Positions 7,659 to 14,694 of a stretch of 39,071 bases of DNA are shown one piece after another. The DNA comes from Firmicutes bacterium UBA5449 (GTDB lineage: Bacteria; Bacillota; SHA-98; UBA4971): assembly GCA_002424305.1 (NCBI GenBank), contig DIQZ01000038.1, forward strand, positions 17,506-56,576, read 5' to 3'. The notes under the pieces were generated by a model that saw nothing but the letters and a program-made list of their open reading frames with translations, had not been told where the DNA came from and did no database searches. The position numbers were made by a program, and so were the translations under genes. Position 1 is the stretch's first letter; each line of letters starts with the position of its first letter.

Positions 7659-8729
7659 GTGAGAGTGTTTGATGAAATGTCCAAGTATGGGTATGAGCAA
7701 CTGATTTTTGCAGCCGATGAAGTTTCGGGATTGCGTGCAGTCATAGCTATCCATAATACAACCCTTGGTCCTGCCCTTGGTGGGTGCAGAATGTGGCCGT
7801 ATGAGTCAGAAGAGGAGGCTGTCATTGACGCGCTGAGGTTGGCAAGGGGGATGACTTACAAGAGCTCGGCTGCAGGACTTGACCTTGGCGGGGGAAAGGC
7901 TGTCATCATTGGCGACCCTCGTAAAGACAAAAGTGAAGTGCTGCTACGGGCATTCGGGAGATTTGTGGATACACTGGGAGGGCGGTACATAACCGCTGAA
8001 GATGTCGGTATTCGCGGGGAAGACGTGGAGATTATTCATATGGAGACCCAGCATGTGGTTGGACTTCCATCAGGTCCCGGTGCAGGAGGCGACCCATCGC
8101 CTGTGACTGCGTACGGCGTAATCCGCGGAATTACAGCTTGCTTAGAGGAGACATTCGGTGAGAGTTCATTCTCCGGCAGGAGAGTAGCAGTTCAAGGCGT
8201 TGGTAATGTGGGTTACTCTATTGTGAAACATCTTGCACAACAAGGTGCCACCGTCTATGCGGCTGATGTATTCGAGGAAAGGGTAGATGCTGTAGTCAAG
8301 GAGTTTGACGTACAGTCTATTCCTGTCGATGAGATCTATGACGTGGAATGTGACATATTCTGTCCGTGTGCTCTTGGCGGAGTGATAAACAAGGAGACTG
8401 TGGAGAGACTGAGGTGTAAGATTGTGGCAGGCTCTGCCAATAATCAACTTAAGGAAGAGGGTTATGCCAATATTTTGGAAGACCTTGGCATCCTTTATGC
8501 GCCTGACTACGTTATCAATGCAGGAGGGGTTATCAACGTAGCAGAGGAGCTTTACGGTTACGACAGAGAGAGAGCCTTGCGTAAGGCAGGCGCCATATAT
8601 GACAGAATCAAGTCGGTTATTGAAACAGCTAAGCAAAAGAGAATCTCCCCGCATGAAGCAGCGTCTCATCTTGCAGAGGAAAGGATCGCGAAGATAGGCG
8701 GAATCCACAGGATATACGTGCCTGAATAG
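7659..8729 (+). CDS. bcd: leucine (branched-chain amino acid) dehydrogenase
   Basis: A 356-residue Glu/Leu/Phe/Val dehydrogenase-family enzyme that reversibly deaminates leucine, isoleucine and valine to 2-oxoacids with NAD+. Visible are GPALGGCRMW, the catalytic segment LDLGGGKAVIIGD with Lys near residue 80, TAEDVG, the dinucleotide motif VQGVGNVG (about 178-185) and PDYVINAGGVINVAEELYGY near the C terminus. I chose GTG at 7659: AAGGAGA (7642-7648) precedes it, and the N terminus then aligns residue for residue with what I recall of B. subtilis Bcd. Longer in-frame starts at 7530 and 7638 lack a good site. It feeds 2-oxoacids to the Vor complex encoded downstream. Confidence 0.95.
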   Translation: MRVFDEMSKYGYEQLIFAADEVSGLRAVIAIHNTTLGPALGGCRMWPYESEEEAVIDALRLARGMTYKSSAAGLDLGGGKAVIIGDPRKDKSEVLLRAFGRFVDTLGGRYITAEDVGIRGEDVEIIHMETQHVVGLPSGPGAGGDPSPVTAYGVIRGITACLEETFGESSFSGRRVAVQGVGNVGYSIVKHLAQQGATVYAADVFEERVDAVVKEFDVQSIPVDEIYDVECDIFCPCALGGVINKETVERLRCKIVAGSANNQLKEEGYANILEDLGILYAPDYVINAGGVINVAEELYGYDRERALRKAGAIYDRIKSVIETAKQKRISPHEAASHLAEERIAKIGGIHRIYVPE

Positions 8730-8781
8730 GCAGTATGATACGGTGATGTGGAATTAACTGACTGCCGGGAGGGGACGCATA

Positions 8782-9900
8782 ATGGGGTGTATGAAAAAAT
8801 CGATTCCCGAGGGAACAGACGGTCATCCGGCTATCTACAAGATACTGGTGATAAACCCCGGCTCCACTTCAACAAAGATTGCTGTATATGACAACGATGT
8901 TTTGAGTTTTGATGAGGTAATCAGATATAGGGCTGAAGAACTGAACATGTTTGGAAGTGTCATGGACCAGTATAAGAAGAGAATTGAAGACATATTTGAG
9001 ATTCTGGCAAGACGGGGATGCCTAGTGTCAGAGTTTACAGCGGTAATTGGAAGAGGAGGTCTGCTGAAGCCTGTAGAAGGCGGGGTTTATGGGGTAAACG
9101 ATGAAATGATAGCTGATCTCATCGGTACAGGCAAGATCCCTCATGCGTGTAATCTTGCTGCTCCAATGGCCCTCGAGATCGCAGGTATCATTGGTGTCCC
9201 TGCATTTATTGCAGATCCCCCTGTAGTTGACGAGTTTGAGGAAATAGCAAGGTTATCAGGTCTTCCTGAGATATCTCGAACCGTCATTTTTCATGCTCTC
9301 AATCATAAGGCTGTCGCCATGCGGGCAGCCAAAGTAATAGGGATTCGCTATGAGGATGCTAGTTTCATAGTATGCCATCTGGGTAGTGGCACTACTGTAG
9401 GTGCACACAGAAACGGTAGAGTCATCGACGTCAATAATGCACTGGACGGAGAAGGGCCATTCACTCCTGAGCGATGCGGAGGGCTACCCCTTCTTGGTCT
9501 TGTAGAAATGTGCTACTCAGGTCTGTACTCACTGGAAGATATTAAGAAGAAGCTGGTTGGAAAAGGCGGGCTCATGGCATATCTTGGAACAAACAGTGCA
9601 GTTGAGGTAGAGAAGCGTATTGAGGCCGGGGATGAATATGCACATCTCATATATGAAGCCATGGCTTACCAGACTGCGAAAGAAATAGGTGCGCAGGCCA
9701 CTGTCCTTAACGGAGATGTTGACGCCATAATCATAACAGGTGGGGTAGCCCATTCAAAAATGCTTATTGAATGGATTAAGGCACGTGTCGGATTCATAGC
9801 GCCTGTCATTGTATATCCGGGTGAAGATGAAATGCAGGCGTTGGCAGACGCGTGTCTTCGTGCACTTCGTCATGAGGAGGAAGTAAAAGTCTATATGTAG
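8782..9900 (+). CDS. buk: butyrate kinase (second copy)
   Basis: A 372-residue paralogue of the first kinase. It has VINPGSTSTKIAVYD, HLGSGTTVGAHRNG, PERCGGLP and IITGGVAHSKMLI. The N terminus carries about 16 extra residues (MGCMKKSIPEGTDGHP) before the conserved core. ATG 8782 is preceded by GGGAGGGG (8767-8774), and another in-frame ATG lies at 8791. It falls between bcd and vorD and is co-directional with all of them. Compared with copy one, the phosphate loop reads HLGSGTT rather than HLGGGIS, so the two may prefer different acyl chains. Which copy is the main kinase cannot be told from sequence. Confidence 0.92.
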   Translation: MGCMKKSIPEGTDGHPAIYKILVINPGSTSTKIAVYDNDVLSFDEVIRYRAEELNMFGSVMDQYKKRIEDIFEILARRGCLVSEFTAVIGRGGLLKPVEGGVYGVNDEMIADLIGTGKIPHACNLAAPMALEIAGIIGVPAFIADPPVVDEFEEIARLSGLPEISRTVIFHALNHKAVAMRAAKVIGIRYEDASFIVCHLGSGTTVGAHRNGRVIDVNNALDGEGPFTPERCGGLPLLGLVEMCYSGLYSLEDIKKKLVGKGGLMAYLGTNSAVEVEKRIEAGDEYAHLIYEAMAYQTAKEIGAQATVLNGDVDAIIITGGVAHSKMLIEWIKARVGFIAPVIVYPGEDEMQALADACLRALRHEEEVKVYM

Positions 9901-9919
9901 ACGTAGGAGGTGACGCAAA

Positions 9920-10123
9920 GTGGCCAGAGTTGCATTGGACGAACGACTTTGCAAAGGTTGTGAGCTGTGTATTGCCTTTTGTCCCAGGAAACTCCTGGTT
10001 ATGGCGGAACACTTCAATGCTAAAGGATATCATCCGGCTACCATAGTTAACCAAGAAGAATGTAATGCCTGCACATACTGTGCCAGGATGTGTCCTGAAG
10101 TGGCAATTGAAGTATACAGGTAA
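9920..10123 (+). CDS. vorD: 2-oxoacid:ferredoxin oxidoreductase delta subunit (2x[4Fe-4S])
   Basis: A 67-residue ferredoxin-like subunit with two cluster motifs, CKGCELCIAFCP near residues 11-22 and CNACTYCARMCP near 47-58. It carries electrons from the catalytic subunits to soluble ferredoxin. It starts at GTG 9920 with GGAGGTGA (9906-9913) at proper spacing. The delta-alpha-beta-gamma gene order that begins here is typical of four-subunit VOR/KOR enzymes of anaerobes. Confidence 0.92.
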   Translation: MARVALDERLCKGCELCIAFCPRKLLVMAEHFNAKGYHPATIVNQEECNACTYCARMCPEVAIEVYR

Positions 10124-10141
10124 AGGAGGGACGGAGTTATC

Positions 10142-11203
10142 ATGGGAGAGAAGGTATTGATGAAAGGGAACGAAGCTATCGCAGAAGGGGCTATTTTAGC
10201 CGATTGCAGACACTTCTTTGGTTATCCGATAACCCCCCAGAACGAGATTCCTGAGTACATGTCCAGACGCATGCCTGAGGTCGGGGGAGTGTTTCTTCAG
10301 GCAGAAAGCGAGGTCGCAGGCAGCAATATGGTTTACGGGGCTGCATGCGCAGGCGCAAGAGTAATGACTACATCTTCAAGTCCGGGAATCAGTTTGATGC
10401 AAGAGGCTATCTCATATGTTGCCGGCGCAGAGCTTCCCTGTGTTTTTGTGAATATTGTCAGAGGGGGACCCGGGTTAGGTGGCATACAAGGGTCACAGGC
10501 TGACTATTTTCAGGCAACTAAGGGAGGGGGTCATGGTGACTACAAGCTGATAGTCCTTGCCCCCGCAAGTGTGCAGGAACTTATGGATCTTACTGTTGAA
10601 GCTTTTGATTTAGCGGATATGTATCGCAATCCTGTCTTGCTGTTGGGTGACGCTATCCTAGGTCAGATGATGGAGCCTGTTGTTATTAGAGAGAGGGCGA
10701 AAGTAGATTTGCCGCCAAAAACTTGGGCTACGACAGGAGCAAAAGGTAGGCCAAAAAATGTAATCACGTCTCTCAGTCTTGACCCGGCGAAACTGGAAGA
10801 ACATAACCTGAGTCTGGCTGAGAAATATGCACGAATTTCCAATGAGCAAGTCAGGTACATGACCTATATGGCTGATGATGCTGAGACGCTGCTGGTGGCG
10901 TATGGAACATCCGCCAGGATTGCGCAGGCAGCCATCGACATGGCGAGAGAGCGTGGACTCAAAGTCGGACTGTTTCGGCCGATTAGTCTATGGCCTTTCC
11001 CATACGATGCCCTGCAATTGACAGCCCAGGGCAGTCTACGTGTCTTAGTTGTTGAAATGAGTCTTGGTCAGATGGTGGAAGATGTGCGCCTTGCAACAGG
11101 CAACTCAAAATCAGTGCACTTCTACGGCCGTACAGGTGGAATGACGCCGACACCCAGGGAGGTTCTGAACGAAATCGAGCGGATTGTAGAGGAGGGGATA
11201 TAG
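10142..11203 (+). CDS. vorB: 2-oxoisovalerate (2-oxoacid):ferredoxin oxidoreductase alpha subunit
   Basis: A 353-residue pyruvate:ferredoxin-oxidoreductase-type alpha chain. The N-terminal pattern (MGEKVLMKGNEAIAEGAILA, then YPITPQNEIPEYM and QAESEVAGSNMVYGAACAGA) is what I recognise as the VorB (2-ketoisovalerate) subgroup rather than the 2-oxoglutarate enzyme. With the beta subunit it forms the thiamine-diphosphate site that oxidatively decarboxylates branched 2-oxoacids to acyl-CoA. The C-terminal part carries the domain II fold (RVLVVEMSLGQMVEDVRLA). ATG 10142 is preceded by AGGAGG (10124-10129) and a closer GGAG. It sits in the operon with bcd, which supplies its likely substrates. Letter names for subunits differ between organisms. 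Confidence 0.92.
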   Translation: MGEKVLMKGNEAIAEGAILADCRHFFGYPITPQNEIPEYMSRRMPEVGGVFLQAESEVAGSNMVYGAACAGARVMTTSSSPGISLMQEAISYVAGAELPCVFVNIVRGGPGLGGIQGSQADYFQATKGGGHGDYKLIVLAPASVQELMDLTVEAFDLADMYRNPVLLLGDAILGQMMEPVVIRERAKVDLPPKTWATTGAKGRPKNVITSLSLDPAKLEEHNLSLAEKYARISNEQVRYMTYMADDAETLLVAYGTSARIAQAAIDMARERGLKVGLFRPISLWPFPYDALQLTAQGSLRVLVVEMSLGQMVEDVRLATGNSKSVHFYGRTGGMTPTPREVLNEIERIVEEGI

Positions 11204-11206
11204 GCA

Positions 11207-11953
11207 ATGAAACAGGTATTTGGACGCCCCGAAACGCTAACAAGTGTTCCCACCCACTACTGCCCCGGATGCACCCATGGCATCATCCACCGTTTGATTG
11301 CCGAAGTCATTGATGAGCTTGGTGTGCGCGAAAAAACCATCGGGATTTCGCCTGTGGGATGCGCGGTGCTGGCCTATGATTACTTTAACTGTGATTTTGT
11401 TGAGGCTTCCCATGGCAGGGCGCCGGCAGTAGCTACGGGAATCAAAAGGACTCTCCCGGATTCCGTGGTCTTTTGCTACCAAGGCGACGGGGATTTGGCT
11501 TCAATCGGGGCTGCTGAAATAATTCATGCTGCAACACGAGGTGAAAAAATCACTGTAATCTTTGTAAACAACGCGATATACGGTATGACCGGGGGACAGA
11601 TGGCGCCTACAACATTGCCGGGACAGAAGACTACGACGTCTCCAAGGGGCAGGAATGTGGAAAGCGCAGGCTACCCCATAAGAGTTGCAGAACTTCTATC
11701 GTCATTATCAGGCGTAGCCTACATTGCCCGAGTCTCTGCTACCAGCCCTGCTAATGTGACGAAAGCTAAGCGTGCTGTGAAGAAAGCCTTTGAGACACAG
11801 ATTAACGGGAAAGGATTCAGTCTCGTGGAGTTTCTTTCTACCTGTCCAATCAACTGGGGTATGTCTCCGCTTGAGGCCATGAAGTGGGTAGATGACAAGA
11901 TGTCTGTCTACTATCCCCTCGGGGACTATACTCGCGTTCCGGAGGTGGGCTAG
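11207..11953 (+). CDS. vorA: 2-oxoacid:ferredoxin oxidoreductase beta subunit (thiamine diphosphate-binding)
   Basis: A 248-residue beta chain. The CPGCTHGIIHRL motif near residue 19 is typical of the subunit. The thiamine diphosphate motif begins at QGDGDLASIG (about 90) and ends at VNNAIYGMTGGQMAPTT about 30 residues later. ATG 11207 follows GAGGAGGGG with 3 bases between it and the end of the alpha gene, so translation is probably coupled. The protein is somewhat shorter than 2-oxoglutarate-type beta chains, which fits the Vor group. Confidence 0.92.
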   Translation: MKQVFGRPETLTSVPTHYCPGCTHGIIHRLIAEVIDELGVREKTIGISPVGCAVLAYDYFNCDFVEASHGRAPAVATGIKRTLPDSVVFCYQGDGDLASIGAAEIIHAATRGEKITVIFVNNAIYGMTGGQMAPTTLPGQKTTTSPRGRNVESAGYPIRVAELLSSLSGVAYIARVSATSPANVTKAKRAVKKAFETQINGKGFSLVEFLSTCPINWGMSPLEAMKWVDDKMSVYYPLGDYTRVPEVG

Positions 11954-11955
11954 CA

Positions 11956-12534
11956 ATGCAAGAAGAGGTAATCTTTGCAGGATTCGGCGGACAGGGCGTT
12001 TTACTGATAGGACAGTTGGTAACGTATGCAGGAATGATAGAAGGTGCGAATGTAAGTTGGATGCCGTCCTATGGCCCTGAGATGAGAGGAGGTACTGCCA
12101 ACTGCACGGTGGTAGTGTCATCTAGGGAGGTGTCCTCCCCTCTTGTGGTTGAACCTACGAGTCTAATTGCCCTTAATAAGCCGTCCTTGGACAAATTCAC
12201 CCCGTGGGTAAAACCGGGCGGGCTCATCATTTACAACTCGTCTCTTATTGAATCACTACCCGAAAGGACGGATGTGAGGGTGCTGGCTGTCCCTGCCAAT
12301 GAAGTTGCAAATGAGATTGGGGACATTCGTATCGCTAACATGGTAGCACTGGGAGCTTATCTTGCCACAACCAGGGCAGTAGGCTGTAATACAGTGCTTG
12401 ACGCCATGAAAAAAGTGCTGCCTGAGAGGCGCCACAATCTGATTCCTCTCAATCGGCAAGCGCTTGCTCGTGGTATAGAAATAGCTTCAGTATGGCATTC
12501 ACGAGATCAAGGTGAAGTTAGCGGGGCCCAATAA
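11956..12534 (+). CDS. vorC: 2-oxoacid:ferredoxin oxidoreductase gamma subunit
   Basis: A 192-residue gamma chain. The diagnostic start EVIFAGFGGQGVLLIGQL (residues 4-21) and SYGPEMRGGTANCTVVVSS (about 40-58) are both present. It completes the delta-alpha-beta-gamma complex. ATG 11956 is preceded by GGAGGTG (11940-11946), two bases after the beta stop. It is the last gene of the sigma-54 operon. Its 3' end overlaps the 3' end of the convergent GerMN gene by 17 bases, and the operon's terminator lies inside that gene. Confidence 0.92.
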   Translation: MQEEVIFAGFGGQGVLLIGQLVTYAGMIEGANVSWMPSYGPEMRGGTANCTVVVSSREVSSPLVVEPTSLIALNKPSLDKFTPWVKPGGLIIYNSSLIESLPERTDVRVLAVPANEVANEIGDIRIANMVALGAYLATTRAVGCNTVLDAMKKVLPERRHNLIPLNRQALARGIEIASVWHSRDQGEVSGAQ

Positions 12535-13129
12535 GCTCCGCTTGTCTTTCCTGGGGAGTATCGATGCTTATGTGGCCTCCGATACTCTCCCGCTTTTTAC
12601 CTTCAATTAGTATTTGGACACGAGCAATCCCGGAAAATTCTGTGAGTGTGTTTACTATCGATCCAATAAGCAGGGCTTCATTCAAGCTACCGCCTACGAA
12701 GTTGGTTGCGATCTCTCCACTGAAATCTACCGTGGCCAGATCGCCTCTTATTGTAAGGTTTCTTATCTCTGTTCCTTGAGGTACAGTCCTCTCAAGTCCG
12801 CTTTCAGGCAAAGGCCCTCTGACAAGGAGATCCAGCGCGCCTTTTATGGGCTCAGCACCGACGGCTGCTCTTTGTCGCACAGGAACCAAGTGTGATTCAG
12901 TCATTGTGCTTCTGGCATAGTATACTGTAACCTCAGGCCCCAACCCGGATTCCTGAGTTGTCTGGATTTCTGAGACTCGGCGGGACAAAGTGGCAAGATC
13001 TTCAAACGCCCTGTCCAAGTCCCTTTCGATCACTGTAATACCCCGGGATAGCCTTGTTGTCACTCCCACAGACCATCCTGACAGAGCTAACGCCACAAAT
13101 ATAGCTACCCAAAAGTGCCATTTTTGCAC
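12518..13129 (-). CDS. GerMN-domain spore/germination protein
   Basis: A 203-residue protein with one N-terminal membrane segment (FWVAIFVALALSGWSVGVTT, about residues 5-24), a short coiled region, and a single GerMN domain (about 65-190) with VTVYYAR, GPLPESGLERTVPQGT, ATVDFSGE and VQILIEGK. B. subtilis GerM has two such domains and acts in sporulation and germination. The spanning segment suggests the domain faces outside the cytoplasm. Start GTG 13129 has GAGGAGG 7 bases upstream on the minus strand. An in-frame ATG at 13153 would overlap the SigG promoter region. There is no lipobox Cys, unlike many GerM lipoproteins. It is convergent with vorC and divergent from DUF3866. Confidence 0.85.
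   Translation of the reverse strand: MQKWHFWVAIFVALALSGWSVGVTTRLSRGITVIERDLDRAFEDLATLSRRVSEIQTTQESGLGPEVTVYYARSTMTESHLVPVRQRAAVGAEPIKGALDLLVRGPLPESGLERTVPQGTEIRNLTIRGDLATVDFSGEIATNFVGGSLNEALLIGSIVNTLTEFSGIARVQILIEGKKRESIGGHISIDTPQERQAELIGPR
12553..12598 (+). terminator. intrinsic terminator of the vor operon, inside the antisense GerMN gene
   Basis: GGGGAGTATCG (12553-12563) pairs with CGATACTCTCCC (12580-12591), with one bulged T, and is followed by GC and five Ts. On the plus strand it lies just after vorC. On the minus strand the same bases encode the C-terminal part of the GerMN protein, around its conserved GGHISI segment. Confidence 0.75.
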
Positions 13130-13157
13130 AGGTATTCCTCCTCGAATTATCAATGAC

Positions 13158-13187
13158 TATGATGTCCCCTGTGAGGGAAACATATTC
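13158..13187 (-). promoter_or_regulatory. SigG-type promoter of the GerMN gene
   Basis: Read on the minus strand: -35 GAATA (13183-13187), 18-base spacer, -10 CATCATA (13158-13164). This fits the published B. subtilis SigG consensus GHATR-N18-CATNHTA at every defined position. The start point would be near 13151, about 22 bases before the GTG. Forespore expression of the GerMN protein is inferred. Confidence 0.7.
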
Positions 13188-13235
13188 CAGGCAAGTTCAG
13201 AGTGATATAGCTTTTCTGCTCTCACTTATGACTAT

Positions 13236-13253
13236 ACGACAGTGTAATGTCGT
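13236..13253. repeat. 6-base inverted repeat upstream of DUF3866
   Basis: ACGACA-GTGTAA-TGTCGT lies in the 194-base gap between the divergent GerMN and DUF3866 genes. No convincing vegetative promoter is seen for DUF3866. A TATAAC at 13262-13267 lacks a matching -35. The repeat may be an operator, but this is weak evidence. Confidence 0.3.
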
Positions 13254-13323
13254 TTCCCTGCTATAACCGGTACAACTTGCAGCTAAAGCTCGAGAGAAGA
13301 CTCTTTTTGGAGGTATTCGGAAG

Positions 13324-14421
13324 ATGATAAGGGCAAGGCGGGGTTTTGTTACGGCAGTCAGAAGACTCCCTTCCGGCGTCCTTGAGGCAGATGTAGCATG
13401 CGAAGAGAAAACCTCAGTTGCCATATGCTATCCGGAGCTGACCGGTGCTGTGGAGCCCGGTGATTCGGTGATTTTGAATACCACAGCTATTGAGCTCCGG
13501 CTTGGGACAGGGGGGTACCATTTTGTCATATGGGTGGAGGGCAGGGAGTATTTTGGTGAGGTGCATGCTCCGGGACATACTATGAAGGCGCGATATACTC
13601 CATTTCAGGTGCGTTGTCTTGCTGCTGAAGAAGAGGGTAGCCCATATCATGAAGCGCTTCGTGAGTTCACGTCTATCCGCGGTGTGCCTGTTGTCGCTTG
13701 TGAGCTGCACAGTATGCTTGCTCCTGTAGTCGCAGGTATAAAAGAAGTGGCAGGAGATAAGGTGCGAGTTGCTTATGTAATGACTGACGGCGGGGCATTA
13801 CCGCTTTCGTTTAGCAGATTAGTCTCAGACCTACGTGACAGAGCCCTGATAGACACAATTATCACCTGTGGTCATGCATTTGGCGGGAATTTCGAAGCTA
13901 TAAACCTTTACTCAGCTTTATGCGTGGCAAAAGCGTGTGCTGATGCTGACGTAATAGTTGTTTCTATGGGACCCGGTCAGGCAGGAACAGGCACAAAATA
14001 TGGGTTCTCCGGTATTGAACAAGGGCAAGCAATAAATGCAGCACATTCTTTAGGCGGGACTGCAATCATGGTACCCCGAATCAGCTTCTCTGATCACCGC
14101 AGGAGGCATTTGGGGGTAAGCCATCACACCATGACCGTCCTTGAGAAAGTAGTGTTGACACGTTGTATAATAGTTCTCCCTGAGATTTCATCTGATAGAT
14201 GGAATCTGCTAAAAGCCCAGCTTAATACGGAGAATTTAGCTGAACATCATGTCATTGTCACCGAAACCGGATTGCCTGCGCTGAAAAGACTTCAAAGTGA
14301 TGGAATTGATGTCACTACAATGGGGCGGACAGTCCAGGAAGATCTCGAATTCTTTCTCGCACCGGGTGCTGCCGGTGTCTTCGCAGGGAAACTTGCCCTC
14401 AAGATGAAGGGATGCGTTTAG
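13324..14421 (+). CDS. DUF3866 family protein, function unknown
   Basis: A 365-residue protein that I recognise as DUF3866 from its N terminus (RGFVTAVRRLPSGVLEADV, then AICYPELTGAVEPGD and LNTTAIELRLGTGGYHFV). Its middle and C-terminal parts hold SMGPGQAGTGTKYGFSG and SHHTMTVLEKVV. The family has no established activity that I know of. No membrane segment or signal peptide is seen. The N-terminal 80 residues look like a small beta domain, followed by an alpha/beta domain. ATG 13324 has GGAGG (13309-13313) upstream. It lies between a forespore-type gene and nudF, and may overlap an antisense small gene at its 3' end. Confidence 0.8.
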   Translation: MIRARRGFVTAVRRLPSGVLEADVACEEKTSVAICYPELTGAVEPGDSVILNTTAIELRLGTGGYHFVIWVEGREYFGEVHAPGHTMKARYTPFQVRCLAAEEEGSPYHEALREFTSIRGVPVVACELHSMLAPVVAGIKEVAGDKVRVAYVMTDGGALPLSFSRLVSDLRDRALIDTIITCGHAFGGNFEAINLYSALCVAKACADADVIVVSMGPGQAGTGTKYGFSGIEQGQAINAAHSLGGTAIMVPRISFSDHRRRHLGVSHHTMTVLEKVVLTRCIIVLPEISSDRWNLLKAQLNTENLAEHHVIVTETGLPALKRLQSDGIDVTTMGRTVQEDLEFFLAPGAAGVFAGKLALKMKGCV

Positions 14422-14544
14422 CTGTACAGAAGAAAGAAGATCGCTAAGGGTTGCATAGACTTTAGACAAGTTTGAAATAACCTTCAAGACTTCAGCAGGC
14501 TTCCCTGAGATATGAATGGAGTTTTTCGAAAACATGATGTTCAT
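14236..14544 (-). CDS. putative small protein antisense to the DUF3866 3' end
   Basis: A 102-codon reading frame on the minus strand. The first half, MNIMFSKNSIHISGKPAEVL then KVISNLSKVYATLSDLL, looks protein-like and resembles small clostridial proteins of the form I-x-I-x-G-x-P-x-E-[IV]. The second half is antisense to DUF3866 and is Cys- and Ser-rich. AAGGAGG (14556-14562, minus strand) precedes the ATG at 14544, and a SigE-like promoter lies just upstream of that. These two signals are the main support. The C-terminal extension may be a recent run-on past a lost stop codon. No function is assigned, and it could still be a chance frame. Confidence 0.4.
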   Translation of the reverse strand: MNIMFSKNSIHISGKPAEVLKVISNLSKVYATLSDLLSSVQLNASLHLEGKFPCEDTGSTRCEKEFEIFLDCPPHCSDINSITLKSFQRRQSGFGDNDMMFS

Positions 14545-14573
14545 AAGAGGACATCCCTCCTTCCGTGGTGTAT

Positions 14574-14602
14574 ATGATATGCCAAAGCGGGCAGTGTTAT
14601 TC
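14574..14602 (-). promoter_or_regulatory. SigE-like promoter of the small antisense gene
   Basis: Minus strand: GAATAAC (14596-14602), 14-base spacer, CATATCAT (14574-14581). Compared with the SigE consensus KMATATT-N14-CATACAMT, five of seven and six of eight positions agree at exact spacing. The -10 also fits the SigK pattern CATANNNTA. The rest of the 273-base gap between DUF3866 and nudF shows nothing else. Confidence 0.4.
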
Positions 14603-14694
14603 CAGTATTTGAGTATGGCTCCACTAATTGCTGCAACACCATTGGATCTGATGATGCTGGGGTGGCAACCTAATTAGTGTCATAGGAGGGAAGC

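Noticed and set aside
8166..8708. 180-codon minus-strand frame inside bcd
   Set aside because: It lies wholly antisense to a strongly supported leucine dehydrogenase, has low-complexity, Cys/Leu-rich text with no recognisable motif, and has no convincing ribosome site.
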